From positions 2,604,001 to 2,668,000 of the forward strand of contig NZ_VFNP01000002.1 in NCBI RefSeq assembly GCF_006715635.1: 64,000 nt of DNA, given 5' to 3'. This document shows positions 8,063 to 16,400 of this stretch, piece after piece. The DNA comes from Streptomyces sp. SLBN-118 (GTDB lineage Bacteria > Actinomycetota > Actinomycetes > Streptomycetales > Streptomycetaceae). Numbering within the stretch: the first letter of the stretch is position 1; each line of letters begins with the position of its first letter. The notes below the pieces were generated by a model, which did no database searches, was not told the origin of the DNA, and saw nothing but the letters and a program-made list of their open reading frames with translations. The position numbers and the translations under genes are program-made.

Positions 8063-9346
8063 TCAGCCGCCGATGACGACCCGGCGTACGCCTTCCCAGC
8101 GCGCCGGGTCGGTGGTGCGCCGCCCGTCGACCAGGACGCGGACGTCCGGCAGGTCGGACGCGGCCAGCTCACGGTACTCGGCGTGGTCGGCCTGCAGGAT
8201 CGCGGCGGTGACGGTCTGGCCCTCGTGCGGGGTCAGACCGTGCGCGGTGAGCTCGTCGGCCGTGTACATCGGGTCCGACACGAAGGGCACCGCACCGCGC
8301 GCCTTGAGCGCCTCGACGGTCGGGAAGACGCCGGAGAAGGCCGTCTCCTTCACACCGCCGCGGTAGGCGGCGCCGAGCACCAGCACACCCACACCGTCCA
8401 GGTCGCCGTAGGCGGCGGCCAGCAGGTCGACGGCGTACTCCGGCATGGCGGCGTTCGCCTCGCGCGCCGAGCGCACGACGGTGGCCTCCGGGTCGTTCCA
8501 CAGATACATCCGCGGGTAGATCGGGATGCAGTGGCCGCCGACGGCGATGCCGGGCTGGTGGATGTGGCTGTAGGGCTGCGAGTTGCAGGCCTCGATGACC
8601 TTCTTGACGTCGATGTCGTTCTTGTCGGCGAAACGGGCGAACTGGTTCGCCAGGCCGATGTTGACGTCGCGGTAGGTGGTCTCGGCGAGCTTCGCCAGCT
8701 CGGAGGCCTCGGCGGTGCCGAGGTCCCAGACGCCGTTCGGCTGCGCCAGGTCCGCACGCTCGTCGAAGTCGAGCACCTGCTCGTAGAACTCCACACCGTG
8801 CTTCGTGGAGGCCTCGTCGATACCGCCGACGAGCTTCGGGTAGCGGCGCAGGTCGGCGAAGACCCGGCCGGTGAGCACCCGCTCCGGCGAGAAGACCAGG
8901 TGGAAGTCCTTGCCCGCGGTGAGACCCGATCCCTGCTCCAGCATCGGGGCCCAGCGGGTGCGGGTGGTGCCGACCGGCAGGGTGGTCTCGTACGAGACGA
9001 GGGTGCCGGGCCTCAGACCAGCGGCGATCGCCTTGGTTGCGGAGTCCATCCAGCCGAAGTCCGGCACGCCCTCGGCGTCCACGAACAGCGGGACGACGAC
9101 CACGACGGCGTCGGACTCGGCGACGGCCGAGGCGGTGTCGGTGGTCGCGGACAGCAGCCCGGCGCCGACGGTCTCCTTGAGAAGACGGTCGAGGTCGTGT
9201 TCGCCCGGGAAGGGCTCGGTGCCGGCGTTGACCAGCTCGACGACCTTCTCGTTGACGTCGGCGCCGATGACCTTGTGGCCCTTGGCGGCGAACTGGACGG
9301 CGAGCGGCAGGCCGATCTTGCCCAGCGCGACTACACAGATATTCAT
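8063..9346 (-). CDS. Nucleotide-sugar 6-dehydrogenase (WbpA/WecC/Ugd family)
   Basis: 427 residues. NAD-dependent four-electron oxidation of the C6 hydroxyl of UDP-GlcNAc (or UDP-ManNAc/UDP-Glc) to the uronic acid. Catalytic cysteine C273 lies in GGHCIPIYP, and SPERVLTGRVFADLRRYPK is the substrate loop typical of the N-acetylhexosamine branch. The dinucleotide motif near residue 6 reads VALGKIG, with alanine where most members have the first glycine. The start ATG overlaps the stop of the upstream transferase by four bases (ATGA), so they are co-translated. Uronic acid formation is the first step expected for the diacetamido sugar made by its neighbours. Confidence 0.88.
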   Translation of the reverse strand: MNICVVALGKIGLPLAVQFAAKGHKVIGADVNEKVVELVNAGTEPFPGEHDLDRLLKETVGAGLLSATTDTASAVAESDAVVVVVPLFVDAEGVPDFGWMDSATKAIAAGLRPGTLVSYETTLPVGTTRTRWAPMLEQGSGLTAGKDFHLVFSPERVLTGRVFADLRRYPKLVGGIDEASTKHGVEFYEQVLDFDERADLAQPNGVWDLGTAEASELAKLAETTYRDVNIGLANQFARFADKNDIDVKKVIEACNSQPYSHIHQPGIAVGGHCIPIYPRMYLWNDPEATVVRSAREANAAMPEYAVDLLAAAYGDLDGVGVLVLGAAYRGGVKETAFSGVFPTVEALKARGAVPFVSDPMYTADELTAHGLTPHEGQTVTAAILQADHAEYRELAASDLPDVRVLVDGRRTTDPARWEGVRRVVIGG

Positions 9347-10992
9347 CGGGTCAGTTTCCTCTTCACACGGGACAGCAGGGCGCGCAGGCGCGGGACACGG
9401 GACAGCAGGGAGCGCAGGCGCGTGGCCCAGCCGATTCTGGGCTCCCACAGGGGGGCAGTGGTGATGACCAGCCGTCCCTTGGGGTTCGCGTTGGCGGAGA
9501 CGCGGTAAGGGATGGTCTCCCGCCACCGCCGTGCGAGCGGCAGCGGCAGCCCGCAGGTCTTCACCGGGATCTCGTACATCGAGCCTGCCACGTCCAGGTG
9601 GACGCGGACGCCGAGCTTGGCCCGCTGCGGCTCGACCGGGATCCGGGCCCGGAGCAGGGTGCCGCTTCCGTCGGGCATGGGCTCGCGGCTGAACTCGCCC
9701 ACAGGCGCGGGCAGTTTGTGCCCGTCCAGCAGTTTGCGGCCGCCCGCCTTGTCCGAGCTCTTGGGCATGGCGCCGTTCACCAGACGGATGACGGCAGAGT
9801 CGGTGTCCCCCACCACACCGGCCCGTACGGCAACAGCGAGCGTCAGCTGATCTCCGGTCTGCTCCCATTCGGCAGAGACCAGGCCGGTGGCATCGGCCAG
9901 CACCGCGGGAAGGGACGCGGCGTCCGCCTCGAAGAGGCGGTCGGGCAGGTCCAGCCCAGCGGTGCGGAACCCCGGGTAGCGGACGAAAGCGCGGCCGTCC
10001 TCGACCAGGACCGGCGCCCCGGCCTCGTCGGTGATGGCCTGCACAAGCTCCTCGACCGCGCCCCGCTGGGCCAGCCCGATCCGCACCCGCCGCTTGACGT
10101 CCATGGAGTCACGCAGCGCGTCCGTGAAGTACTCGTCCGCGAGACGGGCGATACCGGCGCACACCTCGACGCGGGTCTGGGCGTCCAGCGACGGGAAGTC
10201 CTCCTGGACGAGCTTCGCGAGCTCCCAGGTGAAGTGCCGCTTGAGGAGGTGGTCCCGCTGAGGGCCCGCCTCGACGAGCCCGGCCGCGTGCTTCATGATC
10301 TCGGCCGTGCAGCGCAGCCGCGACAGATGATCGGCACGGTAGGTGATGTTGCTGGAGTCCCCGCGCCTCACGGCGTAGTAGCACGTGTAGTCCGCCATCA
10401 CCGAGATCTTCCGGGCCCGGACACACGCCTCGATCGTGAAGGGCATGTCACTGCCGACCGGGAGGTCCTCGGGAAAGCGCAGCTTGTACTTGTCCACCAG
10501 CTCACGGCGGAACAGCTTGGTGTTGGCCAGCGTGAACGGCAGCTCCGAGTCGTACAGACTGATGTCCGGGTCGCTCTTCCTGAAGAGCGCCTGGTGGACA
10601 TAGCGGCCGTTCGTGCCGACCATTTTGCCGATCACGACGTCGGAGTCGTGCTTGTCGGCGTACGCCACCATCCGCGCCAGCGCCTCTTTGCCGAGGTGGT
10701 CGTCGGCGCCGATGAAGTAGACGTAACGTCCGGTGGCCACGTCCAGCGCCCTGTTGCTGGGCGCGGCCGGACCACCGGAGTTCGCCTGGTGGATCACCGT
10801 GACGGTGTCCGGGTACTTCTTCGCGAACCGGTCGAGCTCCGCTCCGCTCTCGTCCGTGGAACCGTCGTCGACGGCCACGATCTCGAGCCTGTCCCGGCCA
10901 ATGCTCTGCCCGACAAGGGAGTTAAGGCATTCCGTCAGATACGGCATCGTGTTGTACACGGCGACGACGACGGTGACATCAGGACTGGTCAA
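9343..10992 (-). CDS. TarS-like family 2 glycosyltransferase
   Basis: 549 residues from TTG 10992, chosen because AGGAG lies five bases upstream and the GT-A fold starts at once (DVTVVVAVYNT). VAVDDGSTDES and FIGADDHL are the GT2 nucleotide-sugar and DxD-type metal motifs. The stretch from KMVGTNGRYVHQ through LPVGSDMPFTIEAC to YYAVRRG closely follows TarS, the beta-GlcNAc wall teichoic acid transferase, and the remaining 230 residues resemble its C-terminal beta-rich modules. The extreme C terminus is a duplicated basic amphipathic segment (LRSLLSRVPR then LRALLSRVKR). It likely glycosylates a wall polymer with the sugar made by the flanking genes; that link is inference. Confidence 0.86.
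   Translation of the reverse strand: MTSPDVTVVVAVYNTMPYLTECLNSLVGQSIGRDRLEIVAVDDGSTDESGAELDRFAKKYPDTVTVIHQANSGGPAAPSNRALDVATGRYVYFIGADDHLGKEALARMVAYADKHDSDVVIGKMVGTNGRYVHQALFRKSDPDISLYDSELPFTLANTKLFRRELVDKYKLRFPEDLPVGSDMPFTIEACVRARKISVMADYTCYYAVRRGDSSNITYRADHLSRLRCTAEIMKHAAGLVEAGPQRDHLLKRHFTWELAKLVQEDFPSLDAQTRVEVCAGIARLADEYFTDALRDSMDVKRRVRIGLAQRGAVEELVQAITDEAGAPVLVEDGRAFVRYPGFRTAGLDLPDRLFEADAASLPAVLADATGLVSAEWEQTGDQLTLAVAVRAGVVGDTDSAVIRLVNGAMPKSSDKAGGRKLLDGHKLPAPVGEFSREPMPDGSGTLLRARIPVEPQRAKLGVRVHLDVAGSMYEIPVKTCGLPLPLARRWRETIPYRVSANANPKGRLVITTAPLWEPRIGWATRLRSLLSRVPRLRALLSRVKRKLTR
9366..9423. repeat. Tandem 30-bp duplication inside the TarS-like gene
   Basis: Two nearly identical units 30 bases apart, beginning at about 9366 and 9396, share the core CACGGGACAGCAGGG and differ at one base. 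They encode the paired LRSLLSRVPR/LRALLSRVKR decapeptides at the protein's C terminus. Confidence 0.8.
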
Positions 10993-11003
10993 GGCTCCTC
11001 GCC

Positions 11004-12020
11004 CTACTGGGCCGCGGGGTACGCGGAGAGATCGACGGTGATGCCCGTGGCGGCGGACTCCAGAACGGCTGCTGCGACCTCGACCGTACGAAGACCCTGG
11101 CGCAGCGTGCAAATGTCGTGCGACTTCCCGAGGACGGCGTCACGGAAGAGTTCGTGCTCGACCAGCAGCGGCTCGCGCTTCGGGATGGCGTAACGGATCA
11201 TGTCGCCCTCGGCGACACCGCGGAAGGCCTGCAGCGCCTCCCACTCGGTGGCCTGGGCGGCGTTGGAGTAGAAGGTCAGGTCGGCGGTGAGGGTGTCCGC
11301 GATGAAGCAGCCCTTCTCGCCGGTGACCGAGGTGAAGCGCTCCTTGAGCGGGCTCAGCCAGTTGACCAGGTGGTTGACCATGGTGCCGTCGGAGAGCTGA
11401 CCGACCGCGGAGACCATGTCCTCGTGCGGACGGCCCGACTTGGAGACCGTACGCGCGGAGATCGAGGTGTACGTCTGACCGGTCACCCAGCCCGTGAGGT
11501 CGATGTCGTGGGTGGCGAGGTCCTTGACCACGCCGACATCGGCGATGCGGTGCGGGAAGGGGCCCTGGCGGCGGGTGACGACCTGGTAGACGTCGCCGAG
11601 CTCGCCGGCCTCCAGGCGCTGGCGCAGGGAGCGCAGCGCCGGGTTGCAGCGCTCGATGTGGCCGACGCCGGCGACCAGGCCGCGCGACTCGAAGGCATCG
11701 ACGAGGCGGCGGGCGCCCTCGACGGTGTCCGCGACGGGTTTCTCGACGAGCGCGCCGACTCCGGCCTCGGCGAGTTTGAGGCCGACCTCCTCGTGCAGGG
11801 CGGTCGGGCACGCCACCACTGCGTAGTCGATGCCGAGCGCGATGAGCTCCTCGACGGTCGACAGCACCGGGGCGCCCTGGCCCCAGCCGTTCTTGTCACC
11901 CATCGGGTCGACGACGGCGACGAGTTCGACGCCCTCCAGGCCGGCGAGTACGCGGGCGTGGTGGCGGCCCATCGAGCCGATGCCGATCAGGCCGGCCCTC
12001 AGTCCCTGGGCGGTGGTCAC
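11004..12020 (-). CDS. Gfo/Idh/MocA-family sugar-nucleotide 3-dehydrogenase (WbpB/WlbA-like)
   Basis: 338 residues. GLIGIGSMGRHHARVL is the NAD(P) Rossmann motif and EKPVADTVEGA carries the family's conserved E-K-P. GVGHIERCNPAL and ATHDIDL (the D-x-x-x-H/H-D type catalytic region) are shared with the oxidases that make 3-keto nucleotide sugars for transamination. Expected role: oxidise C3 of UDP-GlcNAc or UDP-GlcNAcA, giving the ketone used by the aminotransferase next door. GTG start at 12020 overlaps the stop of the aminotransferase (GTGA), a direct sign of coupled expression. The exact sugar is inferred from gene context. Confidence 0.87.
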   Translation of the reverse strand: MTTAQGLRAGLIGIGSMGRHHARVLAGLEGVELVAVVDPMGDKNGWGQGAPVLSTVEELIALGIDYAVVACPTALHEEVGLKLAEAGVGALVEKPVADTVEGARRLVDAFESRGLVAGVGHIERCNPALRSLRQRLEAGELGDVYQVVTRRQGPFPHRIADVGVVKDLATHDIDLTGWVTGQTYTSISARTVSKSGRPHEDMVSAVGQLSDGTMVNHLVNWLSPLKERFTSVTGEKGCFIADTLTADLTFYSNAAQATEWEALQAFRGVAEGDMIRYAIPKREPLLVEHELFRDAVLGKSHDICTLRQGLRTVEVAAAVLESAATGITVDLSAYPAAQ

Positions 12021-13135
12021 AGGTTCTCTCCAAGCTCGTTCACGGCGGTGACGATCCGCTCGAGGTCCTCCGCGGACAGCGAAGGGTGCACCGGCAGGGA
12101 GACGACCTCGGCCGCCGCACGCTCGGTCTCGGGCAGGTCCCAGTTACGGCCGGCCTTCTGGTCCGGCTCCCAGTACGGCTTCAGCCGGTGGATCGGGGTC
12201 GGGTAGTAGACGGCGTTGCCGACGCCCGCCTCGGTGAGCTTCGCCATGGCGGCGTCGCGGTCTCCGGCGACCCGGATCGTGTACTGGTGGTAGATGTGAC
12301 GCGCGCCCTCGGCGACGGTGGGCGTCTGCACGTTCGGCGCGGTGATGTGCTCGGTGAGGTACGCGGCGTTGGCGATGCGCCGCTCGGTCCAGCCGCCCAG
12401 CTTCGACAGCTGTACGCGGCCGACGGCGGCCGCGACATCGGTCATCCGCATGTTGGCGCCGACGATCTCGTTGGCGTACCGCTGCTCCATGCCCTGGTTG
12501 CGCAGGAGGCGCAGGGTTCGGGCGGTCTCGGCGTCGGCAGTGGAGATCATGCCGCCCTCGAGGGAGTGCATGTTCTTGGTCGGGTAGAAGCTGAAGGTGC
12601 CACCCGAGCCGAACGCGCCGACGGGGGTGCCGTTCAGCGCGGCGGCGTGTGCCTGGCAGGCGTCTTCGACGACGGCCAGTTTGTGCTTGGCGGCGATGGG
12701 CATGAGCTTGTCCATCGCGGCGGGGTGGCCGTACAGGTGGACCGGCATGATCGCGGCGGTGCGCGGGGTGATCGCGGCCTCGACGGCGGCGGGGTCCAGG
12801 CCGAAGCTGCCCGGCTCGATGTCTGCGAAGACGACATCGGCGCCGACAAGGCGGACGGCGTTCGCCGAGGCGGCGAACGAGAACGAAGGCACGATTACTT
12901 CGTCACCCGGGCCGATGCCCAAGGCCAGCAGAAGGAGGTGCAGTGCGGAGGTACCCGAGTTGACGGCCACGCAGTGGCGCCCCTCGACGAGCTCCGAGAA
13001 GCCCTCCTCGAACGCGGCGACTTCGGGGCCCTGTACGACCCTGCCGCTGCGCAGTACGCGTACTGCGGCCTCGATCTCTTCCTCACCGATGACCGGGCGT
13101 GCAGCGGGGATGGGCTGCTGGTTGCTGCTCGTCAT
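12017..13135 (-). CDS. DegT/DnrJ/EryC1/StrS aminotransferase (WbpE-like)
   Basis: 372 residues, PLP-dependent sugar aminotransferase. The Schiff-base lysine is K187 in FYPTKNMHSLEGG; VEDACQAH carries the PLP-nitrogen aspartate, and RVVQGPEVAAFE and NSGTSALHLLL are family signatures. Most likely transfers the amino group of glutamate to the 3-keto sugar made by the adjacent oxidase, as WbpE does. ATG start with AAGGAGG seven bases upstream makes it the first gene of the minus-strand run aminotransferase, oxidase, TarS-like transferase, 6-dehydrogenase, all overlapping or within 11 bases of each other. Confidence 0.9.
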   Translation of the reverse strand: MTSSNQQPIPAARPVIGEEEIEAAVRVLRSGRVVQGPEVAAFEEGFSELVEGRHCVAVNSGTSALHLLLLALGIGPGDEVIVPSFSFAASANAVRLVGADVVFADIEPGSFGLDPAAVEAAITPRTAAIMPVHLYGHPAAMDKLMPIAAKHKLAVVEDACQAHAAALNGTPVGAFGSGGTFSFYPTKNMHSLEGGMISTADAETARTLRLLRNQGMEQRYANEIVGANMRMTDVAAAVGRVQLSKLGGWTERRIANAAYLTEHITAPNVQTPTVAEGARHIYHQYTIRVAGDRDAAMAKLTEAGVGNAVYYPTPIHRLKPYWEPDQKAGRNWDLPETERAAAEVVSLPVHPSLSAEDLERIVTAVNELGENL

Positions 13136-13402
13136 GGACGTCCTCCTTGAACACCGCAAGAGCTCTATGTGGCAGAGGTCAGGGGCGGAGCGGACGTCTC
13201 ACGAGGCCGCGCATACCCCTCCGGCGCAAAGCCAACGCCCTACCGAGGATCTGGGACCGGTCTTGTCCCGAACCGGGCCGGTCACCCACCGTAGTGTCCG
13301 GAACGGGGCCCTCACCCGGCAGCGACCGCCGTCACATTATCAGGGATTTCCTAGTCAATTTCGGGGCTGTTAACGCAGCCCTGCATCGATTCGGCGACAA
13401 AA
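13136..13402 (-). promoter_or_regulatory. Promoter region of the diamino-sugar operon
   Basis: About 267 bases without a gene between the aminotransferase start and the rne terminator. An A/T-rich patch at 13333-13362 holds TTGACT (13358-13353, minus strand) and TAATGT (13339-13334), but the 13-base spacing is too short for a normal sigma-70 promoter, so this is only a candidate. A small hairpin with arms 13364-13369 and 13376-13381 lies beside it. Confidence 0.4.
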
Positions 13403-13441
13403 ACCGTGTCCCACCCCGCAGTCTGCGAGATGGGACACGGT
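13403..13441 (-). terminator. Terminator of rne
   Basis: 11-bp perfect outer stem (13403-13413 with 13431-13441) containing a second small hairpin CGCAG/CTGCG; about 26 bases past the rne stop. Confidence 0.8.
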
Positions 13442-13467
13442 GCGTTCACTGAAGGCTCATCAACTGT

Positions 13468-16400
13468 TCAGCTCTCAGTGGTCGCCGTCACTGTGGGCAG
13501 CGACTGCTGCTCGGCCGCCGCGGTGGACTTCTTCGCACCGGCCTTCTTCGCAGTCGTCTTCTTCGCCGCGGTCTTCTTGGCCGCCGTCTTCTTGGTGGCG
13601 GCCTTCTTCGCGGTCGCCTTCTTGGCGGTCTTGCGTGCGGCCTTCTTGGCAGGAGCGCCGTCGGCCCCGGCCTCCGGCTCCGCCTGGGGCTCGGCCGTCG
13701 CGGGAACCACGACGATCGCGGCCTCCTCGGCGCCCGACGGCGAACCGGCGGGAGCGGTGACCTTGCGGGTCACCCGGCGGCGCGCACGCGGCGGTGCCGA
13801 GACGGGAGCCTCATCGGAGACGGCGGCCTCCGGCTCGGCAACCGGCGCCTCGGCCTTGGGAGCCTCAGCCTTGGCCTCGATGACCACCTCCGCGTCGACC
13901 GGAGTCGTCTCGGCCGCCTTCGGGGCACCGGCCGGAGCCGTCGCCTTACGGGTGGCCCGGCGGCGAGTGCGGCCCGCCGGAGCGGCCTCGGGAGCGGGCG
14001 CCTCATCGGAGACGGCGGCCTCCGGCTCGGCAACCGGCGCCTCGGCCTTGGGAGCCTCAGCCTTGGCCTCGATGACGACCTCGGCCTCGGCCGCGGGGGC
14101 CGCGGCCTTCGGCGCACCGGCCGGAGCGGTGACCTTGCGGGTCGCCCGGCGGCGGCCACGGCCGCGCGTGGCGGCGGCCTCGGCCTCGGCGGCGCTGCTG
14201 TACAGCTCCTCGTCCGGCACGAACTCAGGCTCCGCCAGCGCCACCGGGGCAGCCACCTCGGCGGCAACCTCCGCCTCGGTCTCTGCCTCGGCTGCCTCGG
14301 TCTCTGCCGCGACCTCGGCTGCTGCCTCCTGCTCCTGGACCTGCTCCGCGCCGCCGCGGCCGCGCTTCTTGGAGCGCTTGCCGCCACCGCCACCGGGGGC
14401 GGTCGGCTGCTCCATGTGCACGATCACGCCACGGCCGTTGCAGTGGACGCAGGTCTCGGAGAAGGACTCCAGCAGACCCTGGCCCACCCGCTTACGGGTC
14501 ATCTGGATCAGGCCCAGCGAGGTGACCTCGGCCACCTGGTGCTTCGTACGGTCACGGCCCAGGCATTCGAGCAGACGGCGCATGACCAGGTCGCGGTTGG
14601 ACTCCAGGACCATGTCGATGAAGTCGACGACGACGATGCCGCCCAGGTCGCGCAGCCGCAGCTGGCGCACGATCTCCTCGGCCGCCTCCAGGTTGTTCCT
14701 GGTGACGGTCTCCTCGAGATTGCCGCCCTGACCGGTGAACTTGCCGGTGTTGACGTCGATCACGACCATGGCTTCGGTCTTGTCGATCACCAGCGAACCG
14801 CCGCTCGGCAGCCAGACCTTGCGGTCCAGCGCCTTCATCAGCTGCTCGTCGATCCGGTAGGTCGCGAAGACGTCGACCTCGGACGTCCACTTGGACAGCC
14901 GGTCGGTCAGGTCCGGGGCTACATGGTTGACGTACCCGTGAATGGTCTGCCAGGCCTCGTCGCCGCTGACGATGACCTTTGTGAAGTCCTCGTTGAAGAT
15001 GTCGCGGACAACCCGGACGGTCATGTCCGGCTCACCGTAGAGAAGGGTCGGGGCGTTGGAGCTGCCGCCCTTGGCCTTCTTCTGGATGTCTTCCCACTGC
15101 CCCTGCAGACGCTCGACGTCGCGGCGCAGCTCGTCCTCGCTCGCGCCCTCGGCGGCGGTACGGACAATGACGCCCGCGTCCTCGGGGACGATCTTCTTGA
15201 GGATGGTCTTCAGACGGGCGCGCTCGGTGTCGGGCAGCTTGCGGCTGATACCGGTCATCGAGCCCTCGGGCACATAGACCAGGTAGCGGCCGGGCAGCGA
15301 GACCTGGCTGGTCAGGCGGGCGCCCTTGTGGCCGATCGGGTCCTTGGTCACCTGGACGAGGACCGACTGGCCGGACTTGAGAGCGGCCTCGATCCGGCGC
15401 GGACCGTTGGCCATGCCCAGCGCCTCGAAGTTGACCTCACCCGCGTACAGAACGGCGTTGCGTCCCTTGCCGATGTCGACGAACGCGGCCTCCATGGACG
15501 GCAGTACGTTCTGCACCTTGCCCAGGTAGACATTGCCGACGTAGGAGGTCGCCTGCTCCTTGTTGACGTAGTGCTCGACGAGCACGTTGTCCTCGAGGAC
15601 GCCGATCTGGGTGCGCTCACCGCTCTGGCGGACGACCATCACACGCTCGACGGCCTCGCGGCGGGCGAGGAACTCGGCCTCGGTGATGATCGGCACACGA
15701 CGGCGGCCCTGCTCGCGGCCCTCGCGGCGCCGCTGCTTCTTCGCCTCCAGACGCGTCGAGCCCTTGATCGACTGAACCTCGTCGGACGGCTCGTCGCTCT
15801 TGGCGCGGGCGGGGCGCGGCTCGCGGACCTTGACGACCGTACGCTCCGGGTCGCCGGAAACGGTCTCCTCGCCCTCGGCGGGCTCACCGCTGCGACGGCG
15901 ACGGCGACGGCGGCGACGGCTGCTGGAGGTTCCGGCGGCCGAGGGAGTCTCGTTCTCGCCCTGTTCCTCCTCGGCCTCTTCGTCGTACTGGGCCTCTTCG
16001 GCGGCGGGCTCCTCGGAAGGCTCCTCCGAGGTCTCGTCGGTGTCGGCGGGCTCACCGCGGCGACGGCGACGGCCGCCACGGCGGCGACGACGCGAGGGGC
16101 GCTCGTCGAACTCGTCCGACTCCTCGCCCTCGGTCTCCGCCTCGGTCTCCGCCTCGGTCTCCGGCTCGGCCTGCTGCGCGGGGGCTTCGGCCGGCTCGGC
16201 GGCCTCACCACGGCGGCGACGGCGGCGACGGCCCGCGGGCTCGGGGGCGGCGGTCTCGGCCACCGGCTCCGCGACGTCCTCGTCCTCTTCCGGCTCCGTG
16301 TCCACGGCAGCGGCGGCGGCCGCGGCGGCCGTCTCCGGCGTCTGGAACATGGGCTCTGTGAAGACGGGGGCCTGGAACACGGCCACGGCGGGCCGGCCGG

